DNA of 64,000 bases from Glebionis coronaria (GCA_025667525.1 CM046882.1:522438618-522502617), one strand, 5' to 3'. Positions 11,661-24,319 are shown, counted from the first letter of the stretch. Notes: generated from the letters alone by a model not told the origin. Made by a program: numbers and translations.

Positions 11661-14600
11661 TCTGTTTCTATGTATCTGTGCAGAAATATCTCAAGGAATC
11701 GGTATGGTATCTAGATAGTGGCTGTTCTAGACACATGACAGGGATTCAACAATACCTGCACAGATACTCAAAGGAGCCAGGTCCCAAAGTGGTGTTTGGA
11801 GATAACTCTTCAGGTGACACAGAAGGATATGGCTCAGTGAATTGCAATGGGATCACATTTACCAGGGTTGCATATGTGAATGGTCTTAAGCACAATCTTA
11901 TTAGCATCAGCCAGTTATGTGATGCTGATTATAAGGTTTTGTTTACTAAGACTCAGGGAACCATATTCAACAAAAATAATGATGTTGTACTGGTTGCACC
12001 TAGAAGGAGAGATGTTTATGTCATCAACATGGCTGTGTGCACTGAAGACAGCTCAAATTGTTTTCTTGCCAAAGCCTCTGAAAGTGTCAACTGGCTGTGG
12101 CACAAAAGACTGTCTCATCTCAACTTCAAGAACATAAATAAGATAGCCACTCAAAACTTGGTTGCTGGTCTACCTTCAGTAATGTTTTCCAAAGACAAAA
12201 CTTGTTCTGCCTGTGTCAAAGGAAAACATCACAGGTCTTCATTCAAGACTAGGCAATCATTCTCTATTGACAAGTGCTTACATCTCCTTCACATGGACTT
12301 GTTTGGGCCTGTCAAACCTCAAACCATTAATCACAACAAATACACCTTGGTCATAGTTGATGAATTTTCAAGATATACATGGGTGTTCTTCCTCAGAAGG
12401 AAAAGTGATGCAGCTGATGCCATCATGTCCTTCATCAGACAGGTTGAAAATATGAATGATGTTAGAGTCAAAGCTCTAAGAAGTGATAATGGTACAGAAT
12501 TCAAGAATCATCAACTTGAATCATTTTGTGATGAAAAAGGGATTTCACAGAACTTCTCTTCAGCTGGCACTCCTGAACAAAATGGTGTGGCTGAGAGAAG
12601 AAACAGGACTCTGATTGAAGCAGCAAGAACTATGTTAAATGGTGCAGCCTTACCAAAGCAATTTTGGGGAGAAGCTGTACACACTGCCTGCTATACTCAA
12701 AACAGATCAATCATTGTCAAAAGACATGGCAAAACCTCCTATGAAGTTTTCAGAAAAAGATCTCCAGACGTCAGCTATTTTCATGTGTTTGGATGCCCTG
12801 TGTTTATTTATAACTACAGGGATAAACTTGGAAAGTTTGATGAAAAGGCTGATGATGGATTCTTTTTGGGATACTCTCCAACAGCCAAAGCCTTCAGAGT
12901 ATTCAACATCAGAAGACAAGAAGTAGAAGAAACTTTCCATGTCAGATTTAATGAAGATGATGAAGTCATACAGAGAACAGGAACAGAGGGTGATGAAGTA
13001 GATTTTAATGAAAATATTTCTTTCCCAAGTGATGAGTTCACAGAACCCAGACCTACCAGTCATCATCACTCCAACACCCTCACTCCTTATGTTCCTGCTT
13101 TTGATCCTCTGTCTACTCACAACATAGAAGTTCCTACCTCTCAGGGACTTGATGAAGAAGAACCTCAAATCTCTGATGGTTCTTCTCATGATATTAATGA
13201 CTCACCAATTCTTCAGACCTCTGAAGTTGCTCCTGCTGATAATGAAATTGCTTCCCTTGATGTGGCTGAAGAAGACTCAGACACTGAAGTAGTCTTTGAA
13301 GAAAGCCCTCCTAGTCAGCAGGATGAGACTCAAATTGTTCCAGCTGTGCCCTCAAGTACCCCTGTTCTTGAAACTCCAGCTCCTCAAAATAAGTGGTCAA
13401 GAGATCAACACATTCTTCTTGTCAACATTATTGGGGAACCAAATGCAGGGGTCACAACCAGACAGCGAATCCAAGACTCTGAATCAGCCTCAACCAATGA
13501 ATGTCTATTTGCTGAATTTCTTTCTCAAATTGAACCTAAAAGAGTTGCTGAGGCTCTGGTAGAAGATGGATGGGTAGCTGCTATGCAAGAAGAAATCAAT
13601 CAGTTCAAAAGGAACAAAGTATGGACACTAGTGCCTCCTCCACCTGGAAAGAATATCACAGGCACTAGATGGATCTATAGAAACAAGATGGATGAAATTG
13701 GGAACATCATCAGGAACAAGGCAAGATTGGTAGCACAGGGATACTCTCAGACTGAAGGAATTGATTATGATGAAACCTTTGCACCTGTTGCTAGACTTGA
13801 AGCCATCAGAATTTTTCTTGCTTATGCTGCCTATATGAACATCACTGTCTATCAGATGGATGTAAAGAGTGCCTTCCTCAATGGTGATTTGGCTGAGGAA
13901 GTCTATGTTGCTCAACCTGAAGGATTTGAGAACAGCGAGTTTCCCAACCATGTGTACAGACTTCACAAGGCAATGTATGGTCTGAAACAAGCCCCAAGAG
14001 CATGGTATGAAACTCTTTCAAATTTCCTATCTGAAAACAAATTTATCAGGGGTTCTATTGATAAAACACTCTTTACCTTCAAGGACAAGAGTGATTTCAT
14101 CATTGTGCAGATTTATGTGGATGATATCATCTTTGGGTCAACAAATGTCAATCTTAGTAAACGTTTTGCTAAATTAATGACCAAGAAATATGAGATGAGT
14201 ATGATGGGTGAATTAACTTACTTTTTGGGTTTTCAAATTAAACAATGTCCTAAGGGAATTTCTATTTGTCAAGAAAAGTATGTTAAGGATTTACTTAAAA
14301 AATATGACTTGGCTGATTGTGCTTCAGTGAAATGCCCCATGCTTCCACCCAACGACTTGGGCCCTGATGAGTCAGGGGTCTCTGTCAATGAGACTTTATA
14401 TAGAGGCATGATTGGGTCACTGATGTATTTAACAGCCAGTCGTCCAGATATCCAATTCTCCACATGTCTCTGTGCAAGGTACCAAGCTAACCCAAAAGAA
14501 TCCCATCTAGTGGCTGTTAAGAGAATTTTCAGGTATCTCAAAGGAACACCATCCCTAGGACTATGGTATCCAAAGGAATCAGGCTTTGATCTCAAGGCCT

Positions 14601-15070
14601 ATTCAGATTCAGATTATGCTGGATGCTGTATTGACAGGAAAAGTACTTCAGGCAGCTGTCAAATCCTAGGAGGAAAATTGGTTGGATGGAGTGCTAAGAA
14701 GCAAAACTCTGTGGCTATGTCTTCAGCTGAAGCTGAATATGTCGCTGCAGCCAGCTGTTGTGCTCAGGTGCTCTGGATGAAAAGTCAATTGGCTGACTAT
14801 GAAATCTTGTATGACAAAGTTCCAATCTTTTGTGACAACACCAGCGCCATTGCCATATCCAACAACCCTGTGCTTCACTCTCGTACCAAACACATTGATA
14901 TCAGGTATCATTTTATCAGGGATCATATTATGAAGGGAGATATTGAGCTGCATTTTGTTCCCACTGAGTTGCAACTAGCTGATATCTTTACAAAGCCTTT
15001 GGCTGAACCTACGTTCAACAGGCTAGTTGCTGAGCTAGGGATGCTCAATATCTCAAAGCCTGTGGCTTGA
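11654..15070 (+). CDS. pol: Pol polyprotein: protease, integrase, RT, RNase H
   Basis: Open from 11654 to TGA at 15068-15070, in the -1 frame relative to gag; no ATG lies near its beginning, so it needs frameshifting or splicing. Residues below are counted from 11678. Protease WYLDSG at 10-15; pre-integrase HKRLSHLNF and a CxxC zinc site; integrase catalytic D207, D270, E306, giving the DDX35E spacing; RT with YVDD at 813-816; RNase H with YSDSDYAG near 975. All motifs are intact and there are no stops, so the element is potentially competent. Between integrase and RT is a poorly conserved acidic Ser/Thr-rich linker. Confidence 0.95.
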   Translation, partial: ELICFYVSVQKYLKESVWYLDSGCSRHMTGIQQYLHRYSKEPGPKVVFGDNSSGDTEGYGSVNCNGITFTRVAYVNGLKHNLISISQLCDADYKVLFTKTQGTIFNKNNDVVLVAPRRRDVYVINMAVCTEDSSNCFLAKASESVNWLWHKRLSHLNFKNINKIATQNLVAGLPSVMFSKDKTCSACVKGKHHRSSFKTRQSFSIDKCLHLLHMDLFGPVKPQTINHNKYTLVIVDEFSRYTWVFFLRRKSDAADAIMSFIRQVENMNDVRVKALRSDNGTEFKNHQLESFCDEKGISQNFSSAGTPEQNGVAERRNRTLIEAARTMLNGAALPKQFWGEAVHTACYTQNRSIIVKRHGKTSYEVFRKRSPDVSYFHVFGCPVFIYNYRDKLGKFDEKADDGFFLGYSPTAKAFRVFNIRRQEVEETFHVRFNEDDEVIQRTGTEGDEVDFNENISFPSDEFTEPRPTSHHHSNTLTPYVPAFDPLSTHNIEVPTSQGLDEEEPQISDGSSHDINDSPILQTSEVAPADNEIASLDVAEEDSDTEVVFEESPPSQQDETQIVPAVPSSTPVLETPAPQNKWSRDQHILLVNIIGEPNAGVTTRQRIQDSESASTNECLFAEFLSQIEPKRVAEALVEDGWVAAMQEEINQFKRNKVWTLVPPPPGKNITGTRWIYRNKMDEIGNIIRNKARLVAQGYSQTEGIDYDETFAPVARLEAIRIFLAYAAYMNITVYQMDVKSAFLNGDLAEEVYVAQPEGFENSEFPNHVYRLHKAMYGLKQAPRAWYETLSNFLSENKFIRGSIDKTLFTFKDKSDFIIVQIYVDDIIFGSTNVNLSKRFAKLMTKKYEMSMMGELTYFLGFQIKQCPKGISICQEKYVKDLLKKYDLADCASVKCPMLPPNDLGPDESGVSVNETLYRGMIGSLMYLTASRPDIQFSTCLCARYQANPKESHLVAVKRIFRYLKGTPSLGLWYPKESGFDLKAYSDSDYAGCCIDRKSTSGSCQILGGKLVGWSAKKQNSVAMSSAEAEYVAAASCCAQVLWMKSQLADYEILYDKVPIFCDNTSAIAISNNPVLHSRTKHIDIRYHFIRDHIMKGDIELHFVPTELQLADIFTKPLAEPTFNRLVAELGMLNISKPVA

Positions 15071-15425
15071 TATTAAATGTGTTCATTAAATGATTGATTC
15101 TATATTAAATGTTTTATTAAATGTTTTTCACATGTAACTAGGTAGTTGCGTTCCAAGTAAATGCGAAAAACATTCTCACATTTTTTAATCATTTAAGTTT
15201 CGGATAACGAGGAGACAAAATTTTTTGAAAGGTCAAGGGGACCCACTTGAGCAGTCATTTTCGCTTTTGCATTTAATACGGTTGAATAAATGTTCATTCA
15301 AGTTTGATTATATATTGTCTTCTTTCTCTTCTCACCCACCACCATTCTCAAAATCATCTTCTCTCTCTAAAACTCTTATCTCTCTCAACCATCCGCCATT
15401 TTCATTCTCCTTCAACCTTAAATCA
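15071..15425 (+). other. Spacer between pol and the third ORF
   Basis: About 355 bp with pyrimidine-rich TCTTCTCTCTC sequence just before the third-ORF ATG at 15426. The frame is open upstream from 15225 but without an earlier ATG. A downstream promoter or spliced subgenomic RNA would be needed to express the third ORF; neither is demonstrable here. Confidence 0.5.
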
Positions 15426-18400
15426 ATGGCGTTTCCCGTACCAAAAGCCTCCAATGTGAACTTCGAGATCAACGAGAGCATCATCGCCTCAAATAACGCC
15501 ATTGGATGGATCAAGGCACCCAACAACACCTACTCAGATCTGGTAAATTTCATGCAGAATTGTGACCTAAACGAAGCCTTCACCAAAACTCCATCCACCT
15601 TTTACCAAGAATACCTTAGGGAATTCTGGTATTCTGCTGAAGTTGAAGAAGACACCATTACTTTTAGCCTTTCTTGCAATGAACATCCTTTTGCCTTTTC
15701 CCTTGCTGATTTTGCCAGTGTGGCCGGACTTAAACATGGAGATGAATGCCTGAAGACAGTTGACAAAAAGGCTGTCAAGGAAGCATTGGCCACACTCAAC
15801 CCTTTTCATGACATTAACCCTACCCTCACACCAGCTGAAATCCTTGCTAAAGCCCCTCTGAAGATTAAGTATTTTTCTCCTATGTGGCGTGTCCTCTTCA
15901 CCCACATTGTGAAGTCCCTGGGAGGCATGCAGGGATCACAGGATCAAATGTCGTTCAAACATCAGACTATTGCGTATGGATTAATATGGGGAGCTGATGT
16001 TGACGTTGGAAGCATCCTTTTCTCTAACCTGGTAGAACAACTGAAAGGACGTAATCAGGTCAGGGAAAAGAACATATGTTATGTGCGTTATTTGTCCCTG
16101 ATCTTTGAGAGTTTGCTGGGAGAGAACTACCATAACAAGGCCTTGACAACTCTGAAGCCATATCGCATCACAGGCGCCATCTACAAGGAGATAGGAGCTG
16201 AGGATATCCCTGTGACTGCACACATGCTGAACGTGGCCAACCAGGTACCCAACGCTGAGAAGCCCTTGCTCCCTTCCTCTGAGAAGGTGAATACTTCTAG
16301 TGTCGCTAGCAAGTCTACGTCTTTGACCTCTGGGCAGCACACTACCAAGTCCAAGGCTTCATCTGGCCAACAGCCAAAGAAGAAGAAAATCCCCTCTTCT
16401 TCCCAACCTAAAGCTGTTAGTAAGGCCAAGGAAAAGAAGATTGACACCGCCTCTGGTCCAGATACTCTTGTGGATACAGAATCTTTGGCTGACAAACAAC
16501 AGGCGTCTAGTGTCTCTAAGTCAGCAGAGACTACAGGAAACCAGCCAAACCAAGCTGATATCTCACAGGTAATCAGTGTACATTTTTAGAGGTTCACAAT
16601 CAACCACTCTCATTTGTCTGTAGGAGAGAGTGGTGAAGTTAGGGTAATCCTCGACCCATAGAAGTCTGTCATTTCACTTAGAATTCTTTAAGACTTCTGT
16701 ACACTCTGTCTTTGCACCAGTGAGTGATTCATTTGTGTTTATAAAGCACCCCGATGACCCTGAACCCTCTAGACAGTATTCAGGCTAACAACAACCTGAA
16801 TACATTAATGTCTCAACCTTGATGGCTGTACTTCACACAGCCTCTTGGTTCCCTCATTAAAAGCGTCCTAAAGGATTTATCCTTTCAGGGGGAGCTGAAT
16901 CATCACCCTCAGCTTTCCTAGGGGCAGCGTAACAGGCGACCTACAACAACATATGTTTCACTCTTAAAAGAGTCCCAAAGGTTTTACCTTTTTTGGGGGG
17001 CTGAATAATCACACTCAGTTTTCCTAGGGGCAGCGAAATGGCGATCATTAAACAACATATGTTTCACAATCAAAAGAGTCCCAAAGGTTTTTACCTTTTG
17101 GGGGGGCTGAATAATCACACTCAGCTTTCCTAGGGGTAGCGAATGGCGACCATTAACCACACTTCATTCACACTTAAAAGAATCCCAAGGATTTATCCTT
17201 TGGAGTGGCTGAGTAATCACCCTCAGCCTCTCTGGGATAGCGAAATGGCGACCATTCACTTTATTTTTTCCCTGTTACTAATTACAACAAACTTGCAGGC
17301 TGAAATTGTACAGCCAGTCCTAGAACCTCAGGTACATGCAAAGGAGGCTGAAACAATAACTCAGGACATTCCGATTGAAGAAGAACTTGTGCTCAATGCT
17401 GATGAAGAAATGCTTTCTGTAGAAGATTATGTCGCTGAGTTTGAACCAATGCCTGAAGATGAATTCCCTGAGGGAATGTTTGATGAAGATGAGGAAGAAG
17501 ATGAGGATGACCAGCTGTCAGCCTCTCCTCCTAAAGAAGATACAAGACTTCTCCTCTCAAGGAAGCTGTTGACACACAAAACTCTGCTACATCTGCAACA
17601 ACAGTCTTTCAAAGACCATTATATGATCCAACAGCTGAATTCCTCTTGTTTGATCATCCTACCCAGACTAACTTTGACTTGATTCCAAGGGAGGATGATT
17701 TTGCTCAACAAAGCCTCAATATCAAGAATCTTCAGCCTGTACACCATCAGTCTGATATTGAGCGCTTATCAAGAAAGCTGGACGTGATCAAGTCAGAGAT
17801 GCACAATTTTACTGTCACTTTTCCAGGCATAATAAAGAAGGCTGTGACTGAGGCTGTCACTGAACCTATTCAGGAGGGTGCAAGAAAAGGTGTGTCCCAG
17901 GGACTAAGTCATCTCTCGACACGTATGAAGGATGCAATTGACTCTGTTGTCCCAGCCATGTTCCATGAACAAGAGAACAATATGAACAGGCACTTCAATG
18001 CAGTACGCAACAGGCAATACAACCATGCTGGTTTTATTGTCAGGCGTGTTCAGGCAAATACCAATGCTAATGCCAACCTATTGCTGAAGATTGCCAGGGC
18101 ATCAAGGAAAAGACAGCGTGCCATGGCTGCCTCTGTGGAGCAGATTGCAAGAAGATTTCAGGCACGTTCATCCAAGCATAAGAAAAGTAAGGATAAACGT
18201 GAGGGGGAGAAGACTAATATACTCAGCCTTGCATCTGCTGAACAAGGCTCATCTTCAGCCAATCCTTCAACAACACCTGTTCCTCTTCAAGTCATCACAC
18301 CAGTTATAGTACCTGATGATGAGGATCAGACTCAGGGGGAGCAACAAACTCAAGATGGAGCTGACTCATCTAAATCCATGATCCTAGTTAACATCAGCAA

Positions 18401-19550
18401 GCCTGAGGATGATGATGAACCAGCAGCCAAGAAACTTAAATTCACTGTGAGCTCTCTACCAAAATCTATTCAAAATCAGGCTCAGACAGCGTTCCTCAAA
18501 AGAGCTGATGATTTGAAAAACATAAGTGTGGAGTCCTCTGTCTCAAAGAAAGATAAAGAGATAGTTTTGGTTGATAATGACACCAAACTTAAGAAGATAG
18601 CTGCGATGCTAGAGACAGGAGGATCCACAACAGACCTTTCCCAATTTTCAACCTTTACACCTTCCGATGAGAGTCCTTTAACGCCTGAAGAAATAGAGCA
18701 ACAGGCTGAAGAATTCAAAAGACTAAGTGAGCTCAAGGCAGCCAAAGAATTAAATGAAGCCACTCTGAGGAAGATGACACCACCTGAAAAAGAAAAACAA
18801 AAACAAAGGTTGAGGGAAATGGAACTTAAACGCGCTAAGGCTTTAAAGAAAGTCAAAGCTGACTATGATGCCTGCGTGAACAACAGGTATGCTGCGGGCA
18901 AGATAACCAAGTTTAGATACACCATTCACAAGTCCACAAACACCCCACAGATGATCTTATGGAGGGATAATCAAACGAGGAATATGGATGTGTTTGACAA
19001 CTTCAGGTTAAAAACACTTGGGTTATCAGAATGGTTTGAACTCGAAGCCTTAGCTGCCAAAAAGTCTGGACAGGCAAATTTCCTTCTGCTTAAAACTCTT
19101 AAGGCTAAGTTTAACTAGATCAAGGAAACAGCTGCCAAACTCAAGATTGATCCCCCACCACAGCTTTTCGAACAAGGACCCCCAAAGACAGGCAACAAAA
19201 GAAGAAGAATTTCCCAAATCATTGATGAAACTTTTGTTACTGAAGATGTTCGTGTGGATGGCATGCACAGGGATCTGATCCTTCCTAATGGTATAGTTGG
19301 CCCTGTTGATGGTCAGACATACTCAGTGCCTGAAAGAGGAATGGCGTTTATGAACAAAGCCTGCCAATATGCTTTTCAGAGGGAAGATGAGCTTTGCCTG
19401 GCTTCAACTATTCAGCTACTCTGTCACAAGAAGTGTCTCAAGATCAACTCAGAGTATTCCAAGAAGTTTGCAAAGACTTTGCAGGATGAAATTGATAACA
19501 GACTAGATGTAGCCGAAGCTGAAGAAAGAATCAAAAATGGTGACTATTGA
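15426..19550 (+). pseudogene. Third ORF of the Copia element ('envelope-like'), two exons, broken
   Basis: Exon 1 runs from ATG 15426 to 16568 (381 codons), followed by a GT-AG phase-0 intron 16569-17298; exon 2 is 17299-19550. The N-terminal part (TFYQEYLREFWYSAEV, LKIKYFSPMWRVLFTHIVKSLGG, YVRYLSLIFESLLG) resembles a protein repeatedly seen beside Copia pol in Asteraceae. The C-terminal part is Asp/Glu-rich, then coiled coil and Lys-rich (EIEQQAEEFKRLSEL...). I see no signal peptide or membrane segment, so 'envelope' is only a positional label. Lesions: a frame change at about 17530-17550 and an in-frame TAG at 19116-19118. Function unknown. Confidence 0.7.
16859..17265 (+). repeat. Four tandem ~106-bp repeats with a conserved hairpin, inside the third-ORF intron
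   Basis: Units begin at 16859, 16966, 17072 and 17176 (AAAAG[CA]xTCC...). Each contains an inverted repeat: AAAGGAT/ATCCTTT in units 1 and 4 and AAAGGT/ACCTTT in units 2 and 3, within CCC...GGG closing bases. Each unit then carries GGCTGAATAATCAC-like and CTAGGGGCAGCG-like boxes. Stem pairs vary together between units. Confidence 0.8.
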
Positions 19551-19729
19551 AGATAATGTCAGCCCTTTTACCTTCATCTTTTATTTAACTTATGTAATGA
19601 ACTTGTAATTTTTCTTTAAGTTGTAATAAAATCATGAGGTATGTTTGTTTAGATCTGTTATGTGTAAGAAGAAGCTGTTAAACTCACTTACCTTAACTTA
19701 GTTAGATCTAGCACTATTTATGTTTAAAT

Positions 19730-19738
19730 AGGGGGAGA
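19730..19738 (+). other. Polypurine tract
   Basis: AGGGGGAGA immediately before the 3' LTR; primes plus-strand DNA synthesis in LTR elements. Confidence 0.85.
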
Positions 19739-19739
19739 T

Positions 19740-20485
19740 TGTTGGGAATCTAAACCTGTTAGATTCCCTGTTCATTGATTTAAAACATAATTAGGCTGAT
19801 AGATAGTCCCTTGCCTGTGCCTAGGAGGCAGGCAAGTTCCGCAAGACTCACAGAGATCCGAGTCTCTGTGAGCAACCTCAGAGGAGTCCATGTCAGAGAC
19901 ATTGTCAGGGAAGTCGAAGATTACCTAAAGACATACTCCTTGGCTGTGATGGATAACAGCCAAGATGTATTAGGGACTCTGAGGGGTTGAGAGTTAACAG
20001 GGGTGGCAATACCCTGATAACTCTCAGCACACTTTGGACATGCCATTTGTGTGTTCGAGAATATGAAGAATAAGGAAACTGTTTTGGACAACTGTTCCTT
20101 AAAGCATAATGGAAGACTACCAAGAATAGAAGGACATCATGTGACTGATGTGGGAACTTGTAAAAGCGTGTGTAGTCGACATCAAGTACTGTTCAAGTCA
20201 ACCTCGTAACACTATAAATAGGATGTGTATCCTTGCATTAAGATTCAACACTTTGAGATATTAAGAACATTAGTGCGTGTAACTTAGTGAATCAAATAGC
20301 TACGACTGTATTCATAAGTTAAGGTTTATTGTTGTTCAAAGTGTGCACAACACATTGTCATCAAACGGTGTTATCCATAACACTTGTAATTCTTTATTAT
20401 ACAATAATAAGATTACGTTTGAAAAGTAATACCTTGTGTTGATTAAGTTAAGATTAGGGTTTCTCGCATTGATTAGGGACTTTCA
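19740..20485 (+). repeat. 3' LTR of the SIRE-type Copia element
   Basis: 746 bp, the same length as the 5' LTR; five substitutions counted by eye (near 19770, 19927, 20043, 20167 and 20297). Near-identity implies a recent insertion. Confidence 0.95.
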
Positions 20486-23100
20486 CTTTCTTCCGTGGAG
20501 ACGAGGTTCCGTTTATTCAAGCTGTTATACCGATTGTTCCACAGCATGGTGACATTCTACCAGTAGCTGTAGATGGTATTATACCTAATGAAGCACAGAA
20601 TGATGGGGTAGTACCTTTAGCTGTAGAAGCGGTTAACCATAATGTGATGTTGGGTCCTCAATTAGATGAAGTAAGATTGTCACCCGTTCGTGAACCAGAA
20701 GATTTTCCATCATCTAATGTACCGAGCAATTCAAGTGTAAACCTAACCGATTCCCAAGGGTTACTTGATAATGTTGACTCAATATTTCAAGTAGTCCTTG
20801 ATGTAAAACCAGATTGGGCTGGAAGGGTGGGCCACCTGAGATCGCAGCTAGTTGAAACCTTATTAGGTCCAGATAATACCCACCAAACAGAAGTTGTGGA
20901 TGTATGTGTGATCCAACTTTATTTGTTTACTTTAATATATTATGGATCTTTAACCTTGTTTGTTTACATACTAATTTCCTGGTTATTTCAGCAGTTGAAA
21001 GGTGATAATGTTGACCAGAATCGCAAGTCTGAAGGTTCTTCTAATGACGAAAACATAAATGACTCCAATGTTGCTGAATGTCGTACATCTGAAGTTATTG
21101 TGAACGCAGATCTTGTAGATGATTCCATAACAACAGAAGATTATGTGATTGAGGATAACTTGTTTTTTGATGGATCCAAACAGGGGTCTATGCAACAACT
21201 ACTAAATGCAGTTGAAGATCTTGAATTGCCTATGGAGGTGATAATTACTGATTCCTTTTCCTATGTTAGTATACTTTACTTTCTCTTTAAGACAATATCT
21301 TATGTTAGTTATTCGTTTGTATATTTGTAGGACAACAATGTTATGGATAACAATTTAGGAGTGGATGGTAACTTTAGTTTAGATCCTACTTCTATTAGAT
21401 TAGAAGATGAGAAGCAAAACAATGCAACAGAAGTTAGTAAAATTGATGGAGAAACCACCTTCGATTATGATATGAACGATGTTACCCACATGGTGAATAA
21501 GTCTGATAGGTCAGAACACACATCTGTTCATGACTTGGTGTTTGATAATAATTCTACAACTTCTAAGGGAACATCATCTTTTAAAGAAAGCACAGATACT
21601 ACTCCGAAGGTACGCTTTGTCTATAATATCATTTCTCTAATATATGAAGAATTATCAATATATATGTGAGCTAACATTGATGTAATAATAATTTATGCCT
21701 TGTAGCCTAAAGTCCGTGATTTGGATCTGTTTTTAGCTGATTATAACCATGTTCAGAATACATCTTCAAGCCATGTAACTGAAGATGGGAACTTCATTGG
21801 AATACCTTCCTTGGAAACGGTTTTTGCTAATATTGGAAGAAAGAAAAAGCCAAGTAAGGCTTTCCAAGAACCGTATGAGCAGCAATGTCCCACCACACCT
21901 ATTCCAAAAAAGAGGCGTAAAATTTCAAAACCAAATTCGGTGAAGTTTGGACTTGTGGAGGAAGACGATGTTGCTGTGCCTACCCGTGAATATACCCGTA
22001 CTGAAGTTATACCATTCGTAGAGGTGATCCATTTATAATTGAAACTAACTGTATCATACGATAACCCTTATTAGTATGTGCATATATTAATTGAGATATA
22101 ATTCTTAAAGGTATTATCCCGACCCAAAAGAAGTAGCCCTTACAAGGTTAGTGTTCCAAGTTTTATAAAAGATATGTTTGAAGCAAAAAAACAAGGGAGG
22201 CCAATAAAACTCTACCAATTAGCATGGGATCCATATGGACTGGTTGTTGACGATCGTGTATGGTTACCTTTTGTTGGTTTGGATGAAAAGAGAAGAGGTT
22301 GGATGACAGATTTTGTAAGCATATGTTCTATGTTTATTAAAAATTTAATTCATACTTAGTAAGGTACTTGCTGTTTATACTCATGTGATTCTTATGTGCA
22401 GCACTTGGAATTATGGACTCAGTTAATGTGGTTTGGTAGATTGGATTCTGCAAATTGGGCTGTCGCTGGCCCATATTTCTGTCCAAATATTATAGGAGGT
22501 AGACGGCCCATTTCTGATCCAAGACCTACAAAGTACCGGGTCGGTTGGGCAGATGTGGAAAAGGTTAACACTATTTTATCCCTTTTGAATGATATACCAA
22601 ACCAAGCTTATGTTATACTAATACTAATGTTGGGATAAATACAGGTATTTATCCCTTTGAATGAACCTGAAAAACATTGGGCATTGGGAGAGCTTCACGT
22701 TCGGTCAGGTGTTTTTACAATTTACGACTCAATGGCACCAAGAAAGAGGCAAAAACATCTTCCAATACAAGAGAACAGGAAATGGTGGTTGGAAATGAGG
22801 GAAAAAATGTCCCAAGAATTGCCAGGGATTTTGGACGAGGCTGATATGTTGAAGCGCAAAGGATTGACCTTAAGGGATTACAAAATCAGCTTTAGGTTTG
22901 AAGAAAATGTTCCTCAACAAGGTAATGCATTAGGAGACTGTGGCATCTGGGTGTGCATCATGTTATACCGACTCATCAACAACATTCCACTAGACATAGG
23001 TGATCACACTCAGCTACCTTTGGCCTATCGTGAACACATGCTCGATTACTTTTGGAAATACAAGGTAAGTTTCAAGTTACCCGCTGAGGAAGATTTTTAG

Positions 23101-23487
23101 GTGTTCTATCATTTTCTGAACAATAATTATGGTCTGTAATAAATTAAGTAAGCCTAACTTTAACTTTAACCTCTGAACAATATGTATGGTGTGTAATATT
23201 CCTTATGTTATTATATAATATTATCTGTTATTTAGGAATTAAATTCTTAATGTGCTAAATTTCAACCCTTGCCTTAACTGTGTACATATGGTATACCTTT
23301 ATGAAGTCCTTAGTATGCGACTTTGCATTGGGAATAAGTTGGCTGTAACATCAGTCAGGGCATTTATTTATCATGTACTTTCTATGCGACTTATTTTTAG
23401 AGTATGTAATACTTACCCATATGCATTAGTTTCAATAAAAACCACACATTCTGGCTTAGATTCTTCCTTGTAATTTAGTTTATAATC
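23101..23487. other. 3' flank of the left Ulp1 gene with two GCGACTT motifs
   Basis: Gene-free and AT-rich. It carries GCGACTT at 23317-23323 and 23386-23392, the same heptamer that is repeated in the MULE ends. Confidence 0.5.
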
Positions 23488-24060
23488 ATGCCAAGGCGTA
23501 GTACAACTAAAATACGCCTAGAGTTTGATGCATTACAGTCAGAATTAGTTAGCAACACCAAAACTGGCTTAGACTCTTCCTTCAATGCTCATTTGACGAC
23601 ACTCCCAACACGATTAACTACGGTTGAGCCAACCGCAGCAGAAATAGCTAGCAGGAGACTAAGAACTATAAATGGGAAAGTTGTTAGGATGAGAGGAAAA
23701 GGAGATGGCTCAAGATCTTTTAGGTATCGAGATGGCATTAAACCAATTGGATTTGGTGTTTCTTGGGATCCGGTGGATGGAGAGCCTATGCTCGGAGTAA
23801 GTGATCAATGTTATTACATGTACCTGTTTAATGTAATTTTATAACCATGCTTACTATTTTAATAACTTATTTGTTTATTTCAGAATGCTATGGGATTGCC
23901 TGTACCAGCTTGGCCACTTGATATTACACCAGAAGACTGTAGGATCCATGCTGAAAGACCTGAACCTGTTGTTCTACACTCACCTTATCCAGTACCAATT
24001 TGTATGCGAGAGGCTGCTTATCTAAGGGGACTAAATGAAAATGCGGAAGACATAAACTAA
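23488..24060 (+). CDS. Small basic protein of the MULE, two exons
   Basis: Predicted exons 23488-23796 and 23884-24060 with a GT-AG phase-0 intron, giving 161 residues. The N-terminus is Arg/Lys-rich (MPRRSTTKIRLEF), the middle is basic (KVVRMRGKGDGSRSFRYRDG) and the C-terminus Pro-rich (GLPVPAWPLDITPEDC). I recognise no domain. It lies 387 bp after the left Ulp1 gene on the same strand and 260 bp before the helical-protein gene. A basic protein in a transposon may bind nucleic acid, but that is a guess. No lesion is visible. Confidence 0.6.
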
Positions 24061-24246
24061 TAATAGCTATTATTTGTATGTTTGAAAGTTGCATAAAATG
24101 TAATAAGTAGTATTTGTAGGTTTCATGGCAATTACATAACCTTTTGTAGAACAAATGGTTATTATCTTTAATGTATCTGTACTTTTATTGCATGCATTTA
24201 AGTTGAAATGATGTACCATCCAACTGTTACTGTACACTATTGTGCC

Positions 24247-24253
24247 TATATAA
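24247..24253 (+). promoter_or_regulatory. TATA box of the left helical-protein gene
   Basis: TATATAA 67-73 bp before the ATG at 24320. The two other small helical-protein genes have the same arrangement, at 58657-58663 and 32060-32070. Confidence 0.6.
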
Positions 24254-24319
24254 TCACTTACTAATCTCCATACAATACAAACACAAACCAGTAACTAAAT
24301 CACCTAATACTAAATTGAA

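Larger units (their letters stand above)
8306..20485 (+). mobile_element. SIRE-type Ty1/Copia retrotransposon, young and complete
   Basis: Two 746-bp LTRs (8306-9051, 19740-20485) start TGTTGGGAATC and end ACTTTCA. By eye they differ at five positions. Perfect 5-bp TSD CTTTC at 8301-8305 and 20486-20490. PBS directly after the left LTR; purine tract before the right LTR. Order is gag, protease-integrase-RT-RNase H (Copia order), then a third ORF of ~3.4 kb genomic length. Extra ORFs after pol mark the SIRE/Maximus lineage. The insertion sits in exon 3 of the MULE Ulp1 gene and is the innermost, youngest level of the nest. Confidence 0.97.
7198..23100 (+). pseudogene. DUF1985-Ulp1 cysteine-protease gene of the MULE, left copy, broken by Copia
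   Basis: Predicted exons: 7198-7925, 8012-8143, 8228-8305 continuing at 20491-20901, 20992-21237, 21331-21609, 21706-22023, 22111-22314, 22402-22563 and 22645-23100, all with GT-AG introns in phase 0. The N-terminus has the DUF1985 pattern (FRNTVFGPWLD, LTFGRNEFCLVTGFRCG, DAVRVCLLFLEEVVFMGR). The C-terminus is a C48/Ulp1 fold with His in EKHWALGEL, Asp in TIYDS and Cys in GDCGIWVC, so the catalytic residues are present. The middle is acidic and low-complexity. Two lesions: a frameshift in the A7 run at 7577-7583 and the 12.2 kb Copia insertion in exon 3. The family cleaves SUMO-like substrates; the real substrate of transposon-borne members is unknown. Confidence 0.88.

Noticed and set aside
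12707..13189. Long antisense ORF inside Copia pol
   Set aside because: Shadow of the pol frame; pol has conserved catalytic motifs, the antisense frame has none.
15332..16495. Several antisense ORFs across the third Copia ORF
   Set aside because: They mirror the codon bias of the sense frame and lack any domain.
15426..19550. True retroviral envelope gene
   Set aside because: No signal peptide, membrane span or fusion-peptide-like segment is visible.
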